Assembly (NCBI RefSeq): GCF_002775205.1
Contig: NC_036453.1
Location: 14,464,594 to 14,528,593 of the forward strand
DNA: 64,000 bases
DNA from: Xiphophorus maculatus
Taxonomy: Eukaryota > Chordata > Actinopteri > Cyprinodontiformes > Poeciliidae
Direction of reading: 5' to 3'
The notes under the pieces were generated by a model. The model searched no databases, was not told the DNA's origin, and was given only the letters and a program-made list of their open reading frames with translations. Positions 13,726-24,812 of the stretch are shown here, in pieces. Position 1 is the stretch's first letter. Every line of letters starts with the position of its first letter. The translations under genes and the position numbers were made by a program.

Positions 13726-13944
13726 TCGTGGTACGTAATAAATACATGTGGGTTTTGTAGGGTGTTCTTCCGATGGTATGTTTGACTAAGGTGAAAGGTC
13801 ACAGAAGACCCCGACTCATTACGAGTAAGATACAAAATAGATGAAGATATGTAGTTGTTCATCAACGGACATGAAATAATAGTAGTTATTCACGGCATGG
13901 TGTACTGGTGTACAAGGTGAGTGGGTGGGCAGGCGTTTCCATGG

Positions 13945-14017
13945 GTTTCCGTAGTGTAGTGGTTATCACGTTCGCCTCACACGCGAAAGGTCCCCGGTTC
14001 GAAACCGGGCGGAAACA
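13945..14017 (+). tRNA. tRNA-Val (anticodon CAC)
   Basis: An identical 73-base copy of the Val-CAC gene, followed directly by a GTTTTTTTTAG terminator run. It is convergent with the Val-AAC gene at 14192, only 174 bases away. Confidence 0.97.
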
Positions 14018-14191
14018 GTTTTTTTTAGTTATTTATTACTGGAAATAGGTCATAGGCTGCGTTCGCACTGCATCTTGAAGTGACCCAATTCTAATCTGTT
14101 GCTTTTCTCCCCTTATGCTTTTCTATCATGCTGGAATAGTTAATTAAAATGTACATAAACATACTTCTCAGACAAAACATAAATATAAAGA

Positions 14192-14264
14192 TGTTTCCGC
14201 CCGGTTTCGAACCGGGGACCTTTCGCGTGTTAGGCGAACGTGATAACCACTACACTACGGAAAC
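14192..14264 (-). tRNA. tRNA-Val (anticodon AAC)
   Basis: An identical 73-base copy of the Val-AAC gene with intact arms and internal promoter boxes. Its downstream flank is duplicated with that of the gene at 13653. Confidence 0.97.
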
Positions 14265-14678
14265 CCATGATATGTAATGAATACATGTAGACTTTGGTAG
14301 TCGTGACTATCCGACGGTATGTGTTTGACTACAGTGAAAAGTCACAGGAGAGCCCGACTCATTACAAGTAAGATACAAAATAGTTGAAGATATGCAGTTA
14401 TTCGTCAACAGACAGGAAGTAAAAGCATTGATTTCATGGTGTACTGGAGTACAAGGATGGTTGGGTGAGTTTTTTACCCTGTCCACAGTAACAATTTATT
14501 GAAGATTTGAACTTTTTAGGAGTCAACTGTGCGTTTTTGGCGATACTATTAATTGAAATCGGAACAGAAAAAAAAGACATAAGGGCTGCACAGTGGAACG
14601 TATTTGAATCCATTATTACGTTTTATGAAAAATTATCTAAAAGTATTTTTAAAAGGTGATCTTGACAGTGACTTACAG

Positions 14679-14751
14679 GTTTCCGTAGTGTAGTGGTTAT
14701 CACGTTCGCCTCACACGCGAAAGGTCCCCGGTTCGAAACCGGGCGGAAACA
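14679..14751 (+). tRNA. tRNA-Val (anticodon CAC)
   Basis: The third identical Val-CAC copy. Its upstream flank is shared with that of the gene at 13101. Its expected convergent Val-AAC partner survives only as a relic at about 14831-14857. Confidence 0.97.
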
Positions 14752-14830
14752 TCTTTTCTTTTAGTTATATTTATTACTGTTCGCACTGCTGGAATAGTTC
14801 ATTAAAATGTTCCGACACATGCTTCTCTGA

Positions 14831-14857
14831 TCTTTCATTTGTTAGGCGAACGTGAAA
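14831..14857 (-). pseudogene. Relic of a tRNA-Val-AAC gene
   Basis: CTTTCATTTGTTAGGCGAAC followed by GTGA matches the middle (anticodon arm and D-side stem) of the minus-strand Val-AAC genes. Both ends of the tRNA are gone. Its place, 80 bases past a plus-strand Val-CAC gene, is where the convergent partner should be. Confidence 0.6.
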
Positions 14858-14879
14858 TCCTGGGTACCGGGCCGAGCAA

Positions 14880-15790
14880 GAAATAATGAACCACTTCCGG
14901 ATCTTTTATTGTGAAAATCCTAAACCGGATTTTACCAGTTACGTCTTGCGCGTCAAAATTGAGCCGCCAACTTGCAGCAGAATGAGTAACAAAACAACAT
15001 CGGAGTACTGCCTCCCCCCTCCCCTTCCCCGGTCCGCAGCAAAATTGCGAAGGGCTGACCGGTCCGCGCGACTAAAAAGAGAACACCATGTCCCCCCGCG
15101 GGGGCCAGCCGCGAATAGGTGTAATACGCCGACACCATGCAAAACAGGAAATGCCTGCAGACCCGAGTTCGATTCCCAGTTCCGGCAGAAGCTTATGTTA
15201 CTTTACCCAATCTTTTCTATTTTAAATGTTTATATTCTAAAAAATAAATATTTATAATCAATAATCAATGCCAGTCATGCAAAATTATAAACCATTACTT
15301 CCACCCACTCATGGAAAAACCACATAACTCTTATGAAAAATGTATAAACAAATTTATACATTGTTTCGTTATTTATTTATTTATTTGTTTCCTTTTTTTA
15401 TATTGGTTTATTACCAATATATGGTTCCATTTCTGGAACTGATCTTGTTTTGGAAGACCAGTTCCAAAACAATGGATTATTTTGGAACTGATCTTAAATC
15501 TTGTATAAATGTACATTGACAGTCAATAAATTATATTCTATATGCATAGTGTAAATTGATCTCACATCATGTGTAATTTAGTAAAAAAAAAAAAAAAGAA
15601 GCACATTTGTTGACATATTTATATTTACTTTGTATTAACAGAGGCAAACAACAGTTTAAATATTTACATATTCAACTTTTTACAATATAAAATCTTGCCA
15701 TATTTACAGCATATTTAGATTTTTTTTTATCTATATAAATATATGGAATATAGAATAATAATAGAATACCTAAACATCTCAATAGAACCA
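14880..15790. other. Intergenic, GC-rich block then AT-rich; no gene assigned
   Basis: 14990-15190 is a GC-rich island ending in GAGTTCGATTCCCAGTTCCGGC, which looks like a tRNA T arm and acceptor end, but no matching 5' half is present. The rest is AT-rich with no coding or repeat signal that I can name. Confidence 0.4.
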
Positions 15791-15798
15791 TGTAATAT

Positions 15799-16930
15799 TT
15801 ATTTTTTCTTTTCAGCCACCCATCTTTGTCGCTCTGCCTCATAAAAAGGTGATTTGCAGAATTCCTTCCAAGTCATCTCCTTAGCCATACCCTGAGACTT
15901 GTACATGGACAGAACCTTTGCAGGACAATATATGTATTTCCCTGCCACACCAGGGAACCCAGAGTGGATGTGTGGGCTGTTGGGACCTTGTTTGAGGTCC
16001 ATGTGGCAGAACCTGCAAACCCGGCCAGTTGGCTGAGGTTCTGTTCTTTTTCTTTTCTTTTCAGCCCTCTCATCCACCCGCTTCTTGGTTTCCAGGAGTT
16101 CCTTTAGGAAAAAAGTGGTGGTGGAGAACTCCTCAAAGGTCATGTTGGGCTTTGATAGTCCATCTGCAGCGTATGTATCATAAACCTTTTTAGAGCAGTA
16201 AAAGTACTTAACGGGCCCCTACTGAAAGAAGATGTGAACGGAGGAGCCAGAAGTCTCATAACGAGACTTAGGCTGTCCGCAAGAAAGACACCTTTTGGTT
16301 TGTTTCTTCTTTCTTGAGCAGGTACTGCTGCAGCTTCTGCATCCTGGTCCCATGAAGGCAGCTCTTCTTCAGTATGAAATCAGCATAGCCATCTTCTCTT
16401 CCATCCCAAATTTCTTTCCAAGTGCTCTTGGCCCGAGAGCCAAAACCAACCAGCTGGTCATCTTCAGAAGAGGCTGCTGTAATTTTGCTGGCTTCATAGT
16501 CCAGGGCATCTTTAATCTCTTTAAAACTGAGAGCATATTTAACAAAAGTTAACAGGTTGACTTTGCTAAGGCTCTCAGTTATACAGATCCCAGCTTCCTC
16601 CTCCTTCTGGAGGTTTCTGATGAGGTACAAAGTGTAACCTGCATCATTTTCCAAGAGCCATCGGAAACACTTCCCTTTGTACTTTCCAAATTGGAGGCTG
16701 TAATCTCCCAGGACCTCTGACACATCTGTGACATCCCCTCCTCTTTCCCGGACCACAGTCAAAGCATTCTGCCGCACAACATCCTCTCTCTTAGGCTCAG
16801 ACTTGTCCCACAGACTGGGATTATTTTTTATCTTCTTGGCCTCAGGAGAGGGATCCTGAAGAAGGAAGCCAAGAGGCCCCTTGCGGAAAACCACACTTCG
16901 TCTCCCTGGATAAAAAATGGTCTTCTTCAT
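15799..16930 (-). pseudogene. Unrecognised protein gene with a duplicated Cys/His module, apparently broken
   Basis: I do not recognise the gene by name. From the ATG at 16930 the frame runs 220 codons, with LQFGKYKGKCFRWLLEN at about residues 83-99, reminiscent of the short GKYKGK-W-L domains seen in DUF3820-like proteins. Then come two copies of a module with spacing C-x2-C, then H, then Y-x-YC, then MT-x2-EF. The second copy is at 16143-15799 (CRFCHMDL, HIHSGFPG, KYIYCPAKV, MTWKEFCKSPFY); the first, more damaged copy lies just before it (RCLSCGQP, KYFYCSKKV, MTFEEFSTTTFF). The Cys/His spacing suggests zinc binding. The two open parts do not join in one frame; about two breaks lie between them. 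A 5' UTR exon is likely: GTAAGT donor at 17660-17655 and CAG acceptor just before 16936, a 724-base intron. AATAAA overlaps the end at 15798-15803. It could be a decayed host gene or part of an unknown element. Confidence 0.4.
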
Positions 16931-16936
16931 TTTGAC

Positions 16937-17660
16937 CTGGTGTGGAGCAAAAAAGGATGAATCAGGTATTAAACAAAATACTTTAAAACCTTTGAAATAC
17001 ATTTTCTTTAAATGTTACGATTAATACATTAGAGCGAATCAATGTAGAACAGTACATTTTAATAAAATTCCATTTTTAAATAAAACATAAATAAAACAAG
17101 GTTTTGTTGTGGAAAAAAAATATTTTATCTAGAGTCTGGAAATGGCCTAATTAGAAATGTATTAAAACAAATACACCCAAAGTCAAGAGGGACATAAGAT
17201 ATAATTTTTTATCTATGTTTTTATTTACTTCTACTGTAATCAGATCTCCATTTACGAGTATAATCTGATTTGAAAGAGACGTGTTTGATCAACTCACAAA
17301 ATAAATTGACAGATTGAAATGGAATATATGATTTAGTAAAAATGCTGACTTTATCATCATCATACGTTTGGCATGATACGATAGTCCAACATACTGTACA
17401 TACAGTAGCAATGACAATAGTTGCGGTTTGTTAGGCAGTGTCATAATATTTAAGACATCAGAATGATTTTAATTCAGCTTCAGTGTCAGGCACCGACAAA
17501 TACACCAAATATAACATTAAATCAGAAGACGAATTATAAAACTAGATAACGCCAGACACCGTAGTAGTACGAAGTAACGCTCCCGCTACATGTAATATAT
17601 TCGGCCGAAAAGACGCGATCATGACGAAAAACATGTTTTATATCCATCGGCATCACTTAC
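16937..17660 (-). other. Probable 5' UTR intron of the gene at 15799-16930
   Basis: On the minus strand a strong donor (AG, then GTAAGTGATG) at 17660 and an acceptor (TTTTTTGCTCCACACCAG) ending at 16937 bound a 724-base AT-rich interval. The acceptor lies 6 bases before the ATG. No other gene is seen here. The first exon would lie upstream of 17661, in a region with moderately raised GC. Confidence 0.4.
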
Positions 17661-18001
17661 CTAATAAAATGAAGAAGGATGGATGTGAAGATATCGCTTT
17701 TCTTTGATATGTTTCCCCTTCTCCGCGTAACGCCGGTAATTTCTCCTAAAAATCTCAGTCGAAAAGCCGGAAAGTTGCCTTCTTCTGAATCCAAGCAAGG
17801 AGGGGGGCGTGTCACTCCCGGACATGAGATTGGACAGCGCCACCACGGCATAGTGGTCAAAAATATATTGCGTCCGTAGTGGTTTAGGACTACCATTGGA
17901 AATGAATGGGAAACGGTTTAGGGCCGTTTAGCTAAACAATTCTCAGCGGGGAGGATCTGGCAGGCTTAAATATATTACATGACCATTGTGCTTCAGGTCA
18001 C

Positions 18002-18073
18002 TCCTCGTTAGTATAGTGGTGAGTATCCCCGCCTGTCACGCGGGAGACCGGGGTTCGATTCCCCGACGGGGAG
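18002..18073 (+). tRNA. tRNA-Asp (anticodon GTC)
   Basis: 72 bases with acceptor arms TCCTCGT and ACGGGGA plus discriminator G, A box TAGTATAGTGG, anticodon loop CTGTCAC (GTC) and B box GGTTCGATTCC. It matches the standard vertebrate tRNA-Asp. It is the only non-valine tRNA of the cluster. Confidence 0.97.
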
Positions 18074-18679
18074 GATGAATTTATTTTGGCATATTGTAAA
18101 CGTGTTGCAATATAGACAAACGGAGGAGTTGCCGTCTTTCATTTAAAAGCCTTAATTATACACTGATCTCAGTGATGAGGACTTCTCTGGCAAAAGCTCA
18201 ATGGACTTGTTTTAACTTAGTCGGAGTTCTAGTGAGTACAGACAATGGTTGGTTCTCTCACATGTTAATGAAATTGTTTTTATTTGATTCTTTCTTGCTA
18301 GGAAACCAAGAGTTGCCAAACCAATTCAGTGCCTGTCATTGTAAGCTAATCAAAACATGAGCCTCTTGTTAAGATATAAGCTTATTAGCTGAAATGCAGC
18401 AGATTCAACAAGAAATAGTAAATGGCCCGCAATTACATATGTATATATCACAACATTCACCTATTCATGCGCACATTCACATGTATGTGAAGGTCAAAGC
18501 TACTGAGAATGCAGATGCGGCGTAAAGATGTCATATGGAGGAATATATTGCATCCAAAAAATAAAACCTTTTCAAACGTTGATTTCTACGATCTTTCCAC
18601 TGTTTTAGTTTTCCGCTTCATTCATTCCAGTTTCTCATGTATGTTTGGTTAGTAGATGGGTTGCTGGTGTTTTCTTAAC
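18074..18679. other. Intergenic between tRNA-Asp and the tRNA-Val relic
   Basis: AT-rich, with no gene or named repeat seen. Confidence 0.5.
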
Positions 18680-18738
18680 GTTTCTGTAGCGTGGTGGTTT
18701 CATATGAAAGGCCTTCTGCTCAAAACTAGGCGGAAACA
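18680..18738 (+). pseudogene. Decayed tRNA-Val (plus-strand member of a convergent pair)
   Basis: GTTTCTGTAGCGTGGTGGTT at the left and GGCGGAAACA at the right are the two ends of a tRNA-Val gene. The middle has shrunk to about 59 bases in all, and the anticodon and B box are lost. The sequence after it (18739-18920, with GTTACGCACTT and ATTTGCTTGATTT) matches 13174-13330, the sequence after the intact gene at 13101, so this is a duplicated copy that decayed. Confidence 0.75.
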
Positions 18739-19016
18739 TTTTCTTTCTTTTTTTTTCTTTGCTTGACTTCTTGAGAAGCCGATTCTGCCTTTTTGATTCA
18801 AACAGTAACTTCTTGTTACGCACTTATTGGGATCGGAACCAAAACGCGTTGATGCACCAGATGCATGAATTTGCTTGATTTCCTATGTTTTGATCAAGCT
18901 ACTGTCAAATAAGAGACAAGAGCTGCACTTAGTTTGGAAGTACTCTCACAAAATGGTGAATATGAAAGGTGGTTAATCCTTTACATTTAGTAAATGTTGA
19001 ACTAAAAGGAAAACAA

Positions 19017-19089
19017 TGTTTCCGCCCGGTTTCGAACCGGGGACCTTTCGCGTGTTAGGCGAACGTGATAACCACTACACTACGGAAAC
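19017..19089 (-). tRNA. tRNA-Val (anticodon AAC)
   Basis: The third Val-AAC gene, identical to those at 13653 and 14192. It is convergent with the decayed Val copy at 18680. Confidence 0.97.
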
Positions 19090-19980
19090 CCACATGCTCA
19101 TTTCTAGATGTGCATACATTTAGGTAGGTGGCCATTTTAGGTCATATTTTTATTGTTTAACCGCAGTATAGCATGATACTTAAAACCGCAGTGAAAGATC
19201 ACTGAAGAGCTCAGCATCTGCGCCTGGAAGTAGCTGCGTATGCTGCATTTTTGGGAAATTGGTGTCAGCAATTATGGATTCAACACTTTCCAACTTTTGT
19301 GACTCGTGTGATGCGAAAAAAGTGCTTCCATTGTAATTTTACCAAACATCAATTTCAATAGAGCCAAAAACCACCTCATCCTAGCGTAAAAACGTTTTTA
19401 TCAAAAAACATTAGTTTTTCAAAACTGCTGCGTTTCCATTAAGCCAGTTTATTTTTGTAACTGCAATTTGTACAACTTTATGGTCAATGGAAATGCAGCT
19501 ACAAGTCCATGGGGGGTTAAAACTTTATGAATAATCCTTCCAGCCTCAGTCTCACATGCTGAAACAAACACAGAGCTTTATCGGAAATCAGCAAACACAG
19601 CATCGGAAACTTGCTTGTTTTTTCTACCAACAGTAAAATCATACTGAAGGAACAAAACATTTAAAACACAAAAATTGAAAACATGTTAACTGCAAACTGC
19701 AGCTCTTATTCAGCATATCTGGTCCGTGTGAATGATTCTGTTTGAGTCCTGATTATACACTCATATCTTCAATGTTTTCCATTGTACATCTACAACCCAA
19801 GAAAACAGACTTTTTCAAAACAAAATCATCCTTTTACCCCCGTATGGACAGATTTTGCTTTAAGCCGCAGTTAAAGAGTCAGACTCATTAGAAGTAAAAC
19901 ATAAAATCCCAGGCTGGATCCGGACGTTTTTATAGTTCTGTCTTTGTGAAGAGGCCGTTTGTTTCTGTGCCATAAATGTT
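19090..19980. other. Intergenic and probable 3' UTR of the TIM-like gene
   Basis: The first 130 bases keep traces of the tRNA duplication (GTGAAAGATCACTGAAGAG, compare 13792). Beyond that no gene or named repeat is seen. The part next to 19981 is likely 3' UTR of the following minus-strand gene. Confidence 0.45.
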
Positions 19981-22900
19981 CTAGTCCAGAGTGTAGATGT
20001 TCTCCTGCACTGGTCTCCTCATGCGGATCTCGTAGATGATGTGAGGAGGTTCGTCTGAAGACAAACTGGGGGGGAAGAGAAGAAAACCTGGTCACAGCGT
20101 AGGTCAGAGACTTTGGGTGTTTCATCGGGATAAGCTCTGATCCTCTGGTGTTTTAAAGACTAATCAGAACAACACAAGAGAATGAAATAACCAGAAGTTA
20201 GTAGTTAGTAGACGGGTCACTCACCATCCTGTCTTTAAACCGCCTCTGTAGATCCTACCTGCATCAAAAGCCGAAGGAAAAATAAACAACTACCTGGAGT
20301 ACAGTTGACTTCCTAACGATGTATTGTCCCGTTCTCTTCTTAATATACGTTTCCCCTTAATGTCAAATCATGAAATGTTATACAAATATTTCCTGTTATT
20401 TATACGCTGATGATATTCCACTGTTCAGACTTTCCAAAATCTATAAATTATCTCATCTTTGGGACTGACAGAAATCAAACAATTCATTTTCAGAAAAAAA
20501 ATTCAGAGAAATAAGAGTGAAGTCCCGTGAACCAAAGCTTTGTGACGTACGTTTGAAGGCCAGGAAGAGGAAAACTGCAGCAACGAGCAGCAAAACGCTG
20601 AGGGAGAGCGAGAGGACAGGAGCATTGATCTGAAGAGACAGGGACGGTAGAGGATCCTCCACCTGAAACACACAAGACTGTCAGTCATGTAGGCAAATCA
20701 GTTCACTCTGAGGTTGGTCTGTAAAACCCAGTTTGTTGTCCTTTAAGGCTCCACAATAGAGCAACACTTTTACTGTTTCTGGAAATAATTTCAGACGGAA
20801 CCCAGAGTGACCAGAAATCAGCAGTACGTCCTTCAGGGTTCTCTGAATGCCAAAGCTTCAGCAGAACGTCACAAAAAGCTGCATAGTATTAAAGCAGACA
20901 TGGTGAGGATCCTTACAGCGATAGCGTCAGAGCGCAGCAACGTGGAGTTCCTCCTCAGCAGGTCCAGCTGGGACGACAGCAGGGTTTTCCAGTTTACTAG
21001 CAGGAGACAGAGGAAGACAACGTTGATACCCAGAGACAGGAGAAGGAGCTTCAGCCTCACTGTCCTCATGGACCTACTAACCTGTGGTGGTCGGCTCCGT
21101 GGAGACCTCAGTGGCGCTTGCCTCTGTGACTCTGCTGGTTGTCATCACCGTGGTTGTGGTTGTTTGAGGAGGATTGGTGGATGGAGCTGAGAGAAAGACA
21201 CTGTTAGCTGGGTTCAAAGAAAGAGGTCCCACTACACTAACTGAACCTGAAGTTAGGTAGTCCGATGAAACTGAAAACCAGTTGGCTGTGATTTGACATT
21301 TACATGTTTTTAAGGCCGACATCCCTCCTGATAGATTCTGTTCAGTTGGAGACCAAAATTGCAACATTCAGGGTTTCCCTCAGTGTATTATAAGACTGGC
21401 GGGTGATCAGGCTTTACTTGCCTCCCCACCAGGCTGTTTATTAAATAGGGTTTTTTATACACCAGTAACAATGACAGTAAAAACGGATTACACTAGGTTT
21501 ATAGTTGCCGCATTGAGCTGGACCTGCCCATTGACTTCACATGCTAACATTTCTAAATTATGATGCCTCCTCTTGCACCTCTAAGTTTGTGTAACCTTTG
21601 ACATTTTTTAACACAAAAACATTTTGTGCTGCTAATGAACCAGCCTGGCGCCCCTACCATCGGGCTTAGCAGGTCTTCTTTGGGAAGCCCAGCATCTGCT
21701 CCATCTCCAGCTGCCGTGGTTCTCTTTCTCTCTGCTGAGACAAACTAACCAACCCTTTGAGCAACCAGTACCCCTCCTCAACTGTGGGGGCGCTGCATCA
21801 AGAACCACTGGAGGAAACGACATGATAACTTCTGAAGAAGTCACTGAGTCTTGTTTCCCACCTTCTTCACCAAATGGAAACTAAAATGGAGGTGTCCGAT
21901 TTTAGCAGCTGGAGCCATTTCTCCTGCTACCATCAGATTTTATCAGTGGAAAAGCCTTTGCAGGTCTCATTTAGTCTGGATGTATTTAGTCTGTTGGACC
22001 TTTTTGTATATGGGGACTCAGACCACATACTCTTGAAATCGGATGTTTATGTACAATGTGTAAAAAGACACAAATATATTTTCACACCGCCTGAAGTTAA
22101 ATCAGACCAACCTTCTCCTGTTTTATTCAGTAAATTTACATGATGAAGGAGGAAGATGCTAATACTCTAGAGAAACATGAACAATGAGCTTCAGCATCTG
22201 ATTTCCCTTGAAAAATGTTTTGTTGCAGTTCTGTTTAAACTGAACTCGTGATTGATTCACCTTTGACCACTCTGAGGTTCATGATCATCTTCTTGTCGTT
22301 AAACAGGCCGTCAACGTTGACCCTGCAGCAGTACGGCCCGCTGTCCGTCCTCCGCACATTCAGGATATCCAGGTCCATCTGTCCATCCAGGATGTCCCCT
22401 GTCAGCTGATATCTGCCGTCCACCTGAAGGGTCAAGGTCAGGTTCAGATCATTAGCTGTTGGAAAAAGGTTGCGGTGGCTTAGAAGGCTCTTGGAGGACA
22501 CTTTCCTCTGCTGCTTTCTCCTACTACTCAGATTTTAAGCTATCTGCAGTTGCTGCTACTTTAACTCGTGTGTAAAATAAATCAGCACCAGAACATTTAT
22601 GAACATCTTTTAAATTTTATCTGCCATTATTTATCTATAATCCATTCCCTAACATTCTTGTATATTCTGTATAATCTGTGCATATAGCTCCCATATTTAT
22701 ATTTATACACAATATCTATATCTCTTGCTATAACCCCTTATAGTCCATACATACATAGTCTTGTACATCTGTAAATAAATATTTATATCTCGTAGAGCAC
22801 TTCTGGATAGATGTAAACTACATCTTGTTGCTTGTACTTGTGACAGTGCAATGACAATAAAGTTTAATTCTATTCTATTCTAAATACAAGTTTTATAATG

Positions 22901-24812
22901 ATGATCAGTATGAAACTAATTCTTTCAAACTCCGAAGAAATGTAACTGGATTTTGCAAGTGTCTATTTAACTAGATTTAAAAAAAGGTTTGAGATAAATC
23001 TGAATAATCGTAAAATTAAAAAACCTAAAATCAAATTTCTTTGTCTGCTTAAACATTTCAGGTTTTTATAATAAAAAAAAGGCAATTTACAAATGATCAA
23101 ATTATTCCCTATTGACCAGAAAGATAATGTTTGCAGATTTGTATCAAAGAAAAAGAAGAAAAAGCCAGAAACAGGTTTATGTTGGACTTTTTCTGAAAAA
23201 CATTTTGGCTCCATTAACACAGCAAGTTTTGATTCTCAATTGAGATTTTTTTGTTGCTGAAATCAGTTGTTTTTTTTGGTGGTCTTTCTTGCTATTGATT
23301 AAATGGGGCAGTTATTTTCATCGCAATCATTTTCACTGACACTACCTCACGGACGCAGGCTGCAATTAACAGTTCACTATGTTAACCGCAAACTTATTCT
23401 GCTCAAGTTTATCATTTAATACAATTAAGACTTGTAGACTTGACAGATTCTTCTAGATATATCAAGAAGTCAATGTGTCGTTTCAGGTGTGGGAACCTTG
23501 CTAATAGGAGAAGGCTTTTTGTGCAGCATTGACAGTAGCTTCTGCAATTAATGTCCAGATTTACCAAGTCTGGTTTCCCCTGTTGTGCAGAATTGTGACA
23601 AAAGTCTCACGTCAATGACATAAAATGACATGACCGCTCTGACTGCAGTCATTTTGAAAACTATTGGAAACATATCCAGTTTGGTTCCAGGCATGATCGT
23701 GGCACAAATCAGATTTGTTTTGGGGGTGAAAATTCCGGATTGAGATATTCACACTGCTGTGAAAATTCGGATTTGGGTCGGATTTGCCTGCTGTGTGACT
23801 GAGCCGTTTACTGCTGCCAGTTTAAACTGACTGAAGCTGGAATGAGAACCAAAGGAAGACGGCAGACCTTGGAGATGGCGCCGTTCTCGTCTGTCTGCAC
23901 CAGGATGTTGTTGCACCAGAAGGTCCCGCAGCCTCGACCCCAACAGACCCGACTCAGACCGAATCGCTTCACGGAGTACTGACAGGACAGAGAGGCCACG
24001 CCCCCTTCTGTCACTTTAAAACAGGACACAGACATCAGCGGCCCACCTTAAGAACACAAAGATCAGAAAGCAGATTTTATGTTTTCACACCTGTTTGATA
24101 AGGAGACATGCAAGAGCAGACAGTTTCTCAGGTTTCAAGGTTTTATCAGGTGTTCAGTTATATTTATACCACAGTATCAAACCTGATTAACGTCTCTGGT
24201 AGCCTTCTTGTCATCCAGACCTGTGGTTTATTTTTAATTATGGGAAAGAGCTAAATTTTCCAGCATGGTTGTAGTCCTAAATGGAAGAAAAGCCAAAGAC
24301 GTCTGGTTTATCCGTCTGCGTAGCCGTGATTTATGTTCATCTTTCTGAATACATTATTCTCCCTTTGAAGCTACTATGGAGTAAAGACTGCACTGCTGCA
24401 GTAATTCATGCTAAAGGAGCCCCAACCAATCTATATGATACCATGCTTTAGATCCTGGAAATACAGAGAACAACAATGAAGCGTCTGCCGAAACACAAAT
24501 TAGCTGAACCGCCGAGATACTACATTTAAAACATGACCGATGAAACAAGTTATAGACAAGCACAGCAGAGAGGTGGAAAACATCCTCAGAGACAATAAAA
24601 GCTTTAAGCAGATTCAAATGGACAAGCAGCTAATGATGAAACAACATACTCAAAACTCAAAACAATGAAGTTGTTAACGAAACAAAGAGAAAACCTGATT
24701 TACGGTGGAGGGTTGGTTCTGCTGGGCACCATCAGTGCATGCAGGTCTCACCTGACAGGATGAAGATGAAGGTGACGAAGGCCAGAGGTGATGGACGTGA
24801 CGCTGCAGCCAT
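19981..24812 (-). CDS. TIM-family receptor (HAVCR1/TIMD4-like), 8 exons
   Basis: A type I membrane protein of the T-cell immunoglobulin and mucin family; relatives bind phosphatidylserine on dying cells. Exons (minus): 24812-24752, 24046-23868, 22423-22261, 21186-21082, 20996-20917, 20662-20551, 20258-20225, 20065-19981. All join in phase to give 272 aa. Residues 1-20 form a signal peptide. Residues about 22-134 form the Ig V domain with VCWGRGCGTFWC, DSGPYCCRV and GLFNDKK, that is, the six-cysteine TIM pattern and the FND of the ligand loop (the Trp usual before FND is Leu). Residues 135-169 are a Thr-rich mucin stalk, about 210-231 the membrane span, and the tail carries IIYEIRMRRPVQENIYTLD with two tyrosine motifs. 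Unusually, the V domain is split after residue 80 by a 1.4-kb intron. The hydrophobic frame at 21069-20997 is the polypyrimidine tract before exon 5, not protein. HAVCR1 versus TIMD4 cannot be settled by eye. Confidence 0.82.
21365..21930. repeat. Dispersed repeat in TIM intron 3, partner at 58100-58328
   Basis: 21693-21910 matches the reverse complement of 58100-58328 over its whole length, with small indels. Shared phrases include ACCAACCCTTTGAGCAACC and CACCAAATGGAAAC (or close variants). The stretch from 21365 (GTTTCCCTCAGTGTATTATA, then CTGGCGGGTGATCAGGC) resembles ends of fish hAT-type elements and may belong to the same element. It is non-coding. Confidence 0.55.
22640..22886 (+). mobile_element. 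LINE 3' tail with TTCTA repeats
   Basis: It ends in GTGACAGTGCAATGACAAT followed by AAAGTTTAATTCTATTCTATTCTA, the usual 3' terminus of a fish non-LTR retroposon: a conserved tail followed by pentanucleotide repeats. The body is an AT-rich 5'-truncated remnant. It lies in the intron that splits the TIM V domain. Confidence 0.6.

Larger units (their letters stand above)
12926..14678. repeat. Segmental duplication carrying the tRNA-Val genes
   Basis: Two flanking segments are each present twice. The segment before tRNA 1 (about 12926-13100, with ACCCTGTCCACAGTAAC and AGTATTTTTAAAAGGTGAT) recurs at about 14466-14678 before tRNA 5. The segment after tRNA 2 (about 13726-13925, with GTAAGATACAAAATAG and ATGGTGTACTGG) recurs at about 14265-14465 after tRNA 4. 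The copies differ by point changes and small indels, so the duplication is not recent, yet the tRNA genes inside stayed identical. Confidence 0.8.

Noticed and set aside
15125-15190. Possible extra tRNA with GAGTTCGATTCCCAG
   Set aside because: Only a T-arm and acceptor-like 3' half is present; no A box, D arm or pairing 5' acceptor strand could be found.
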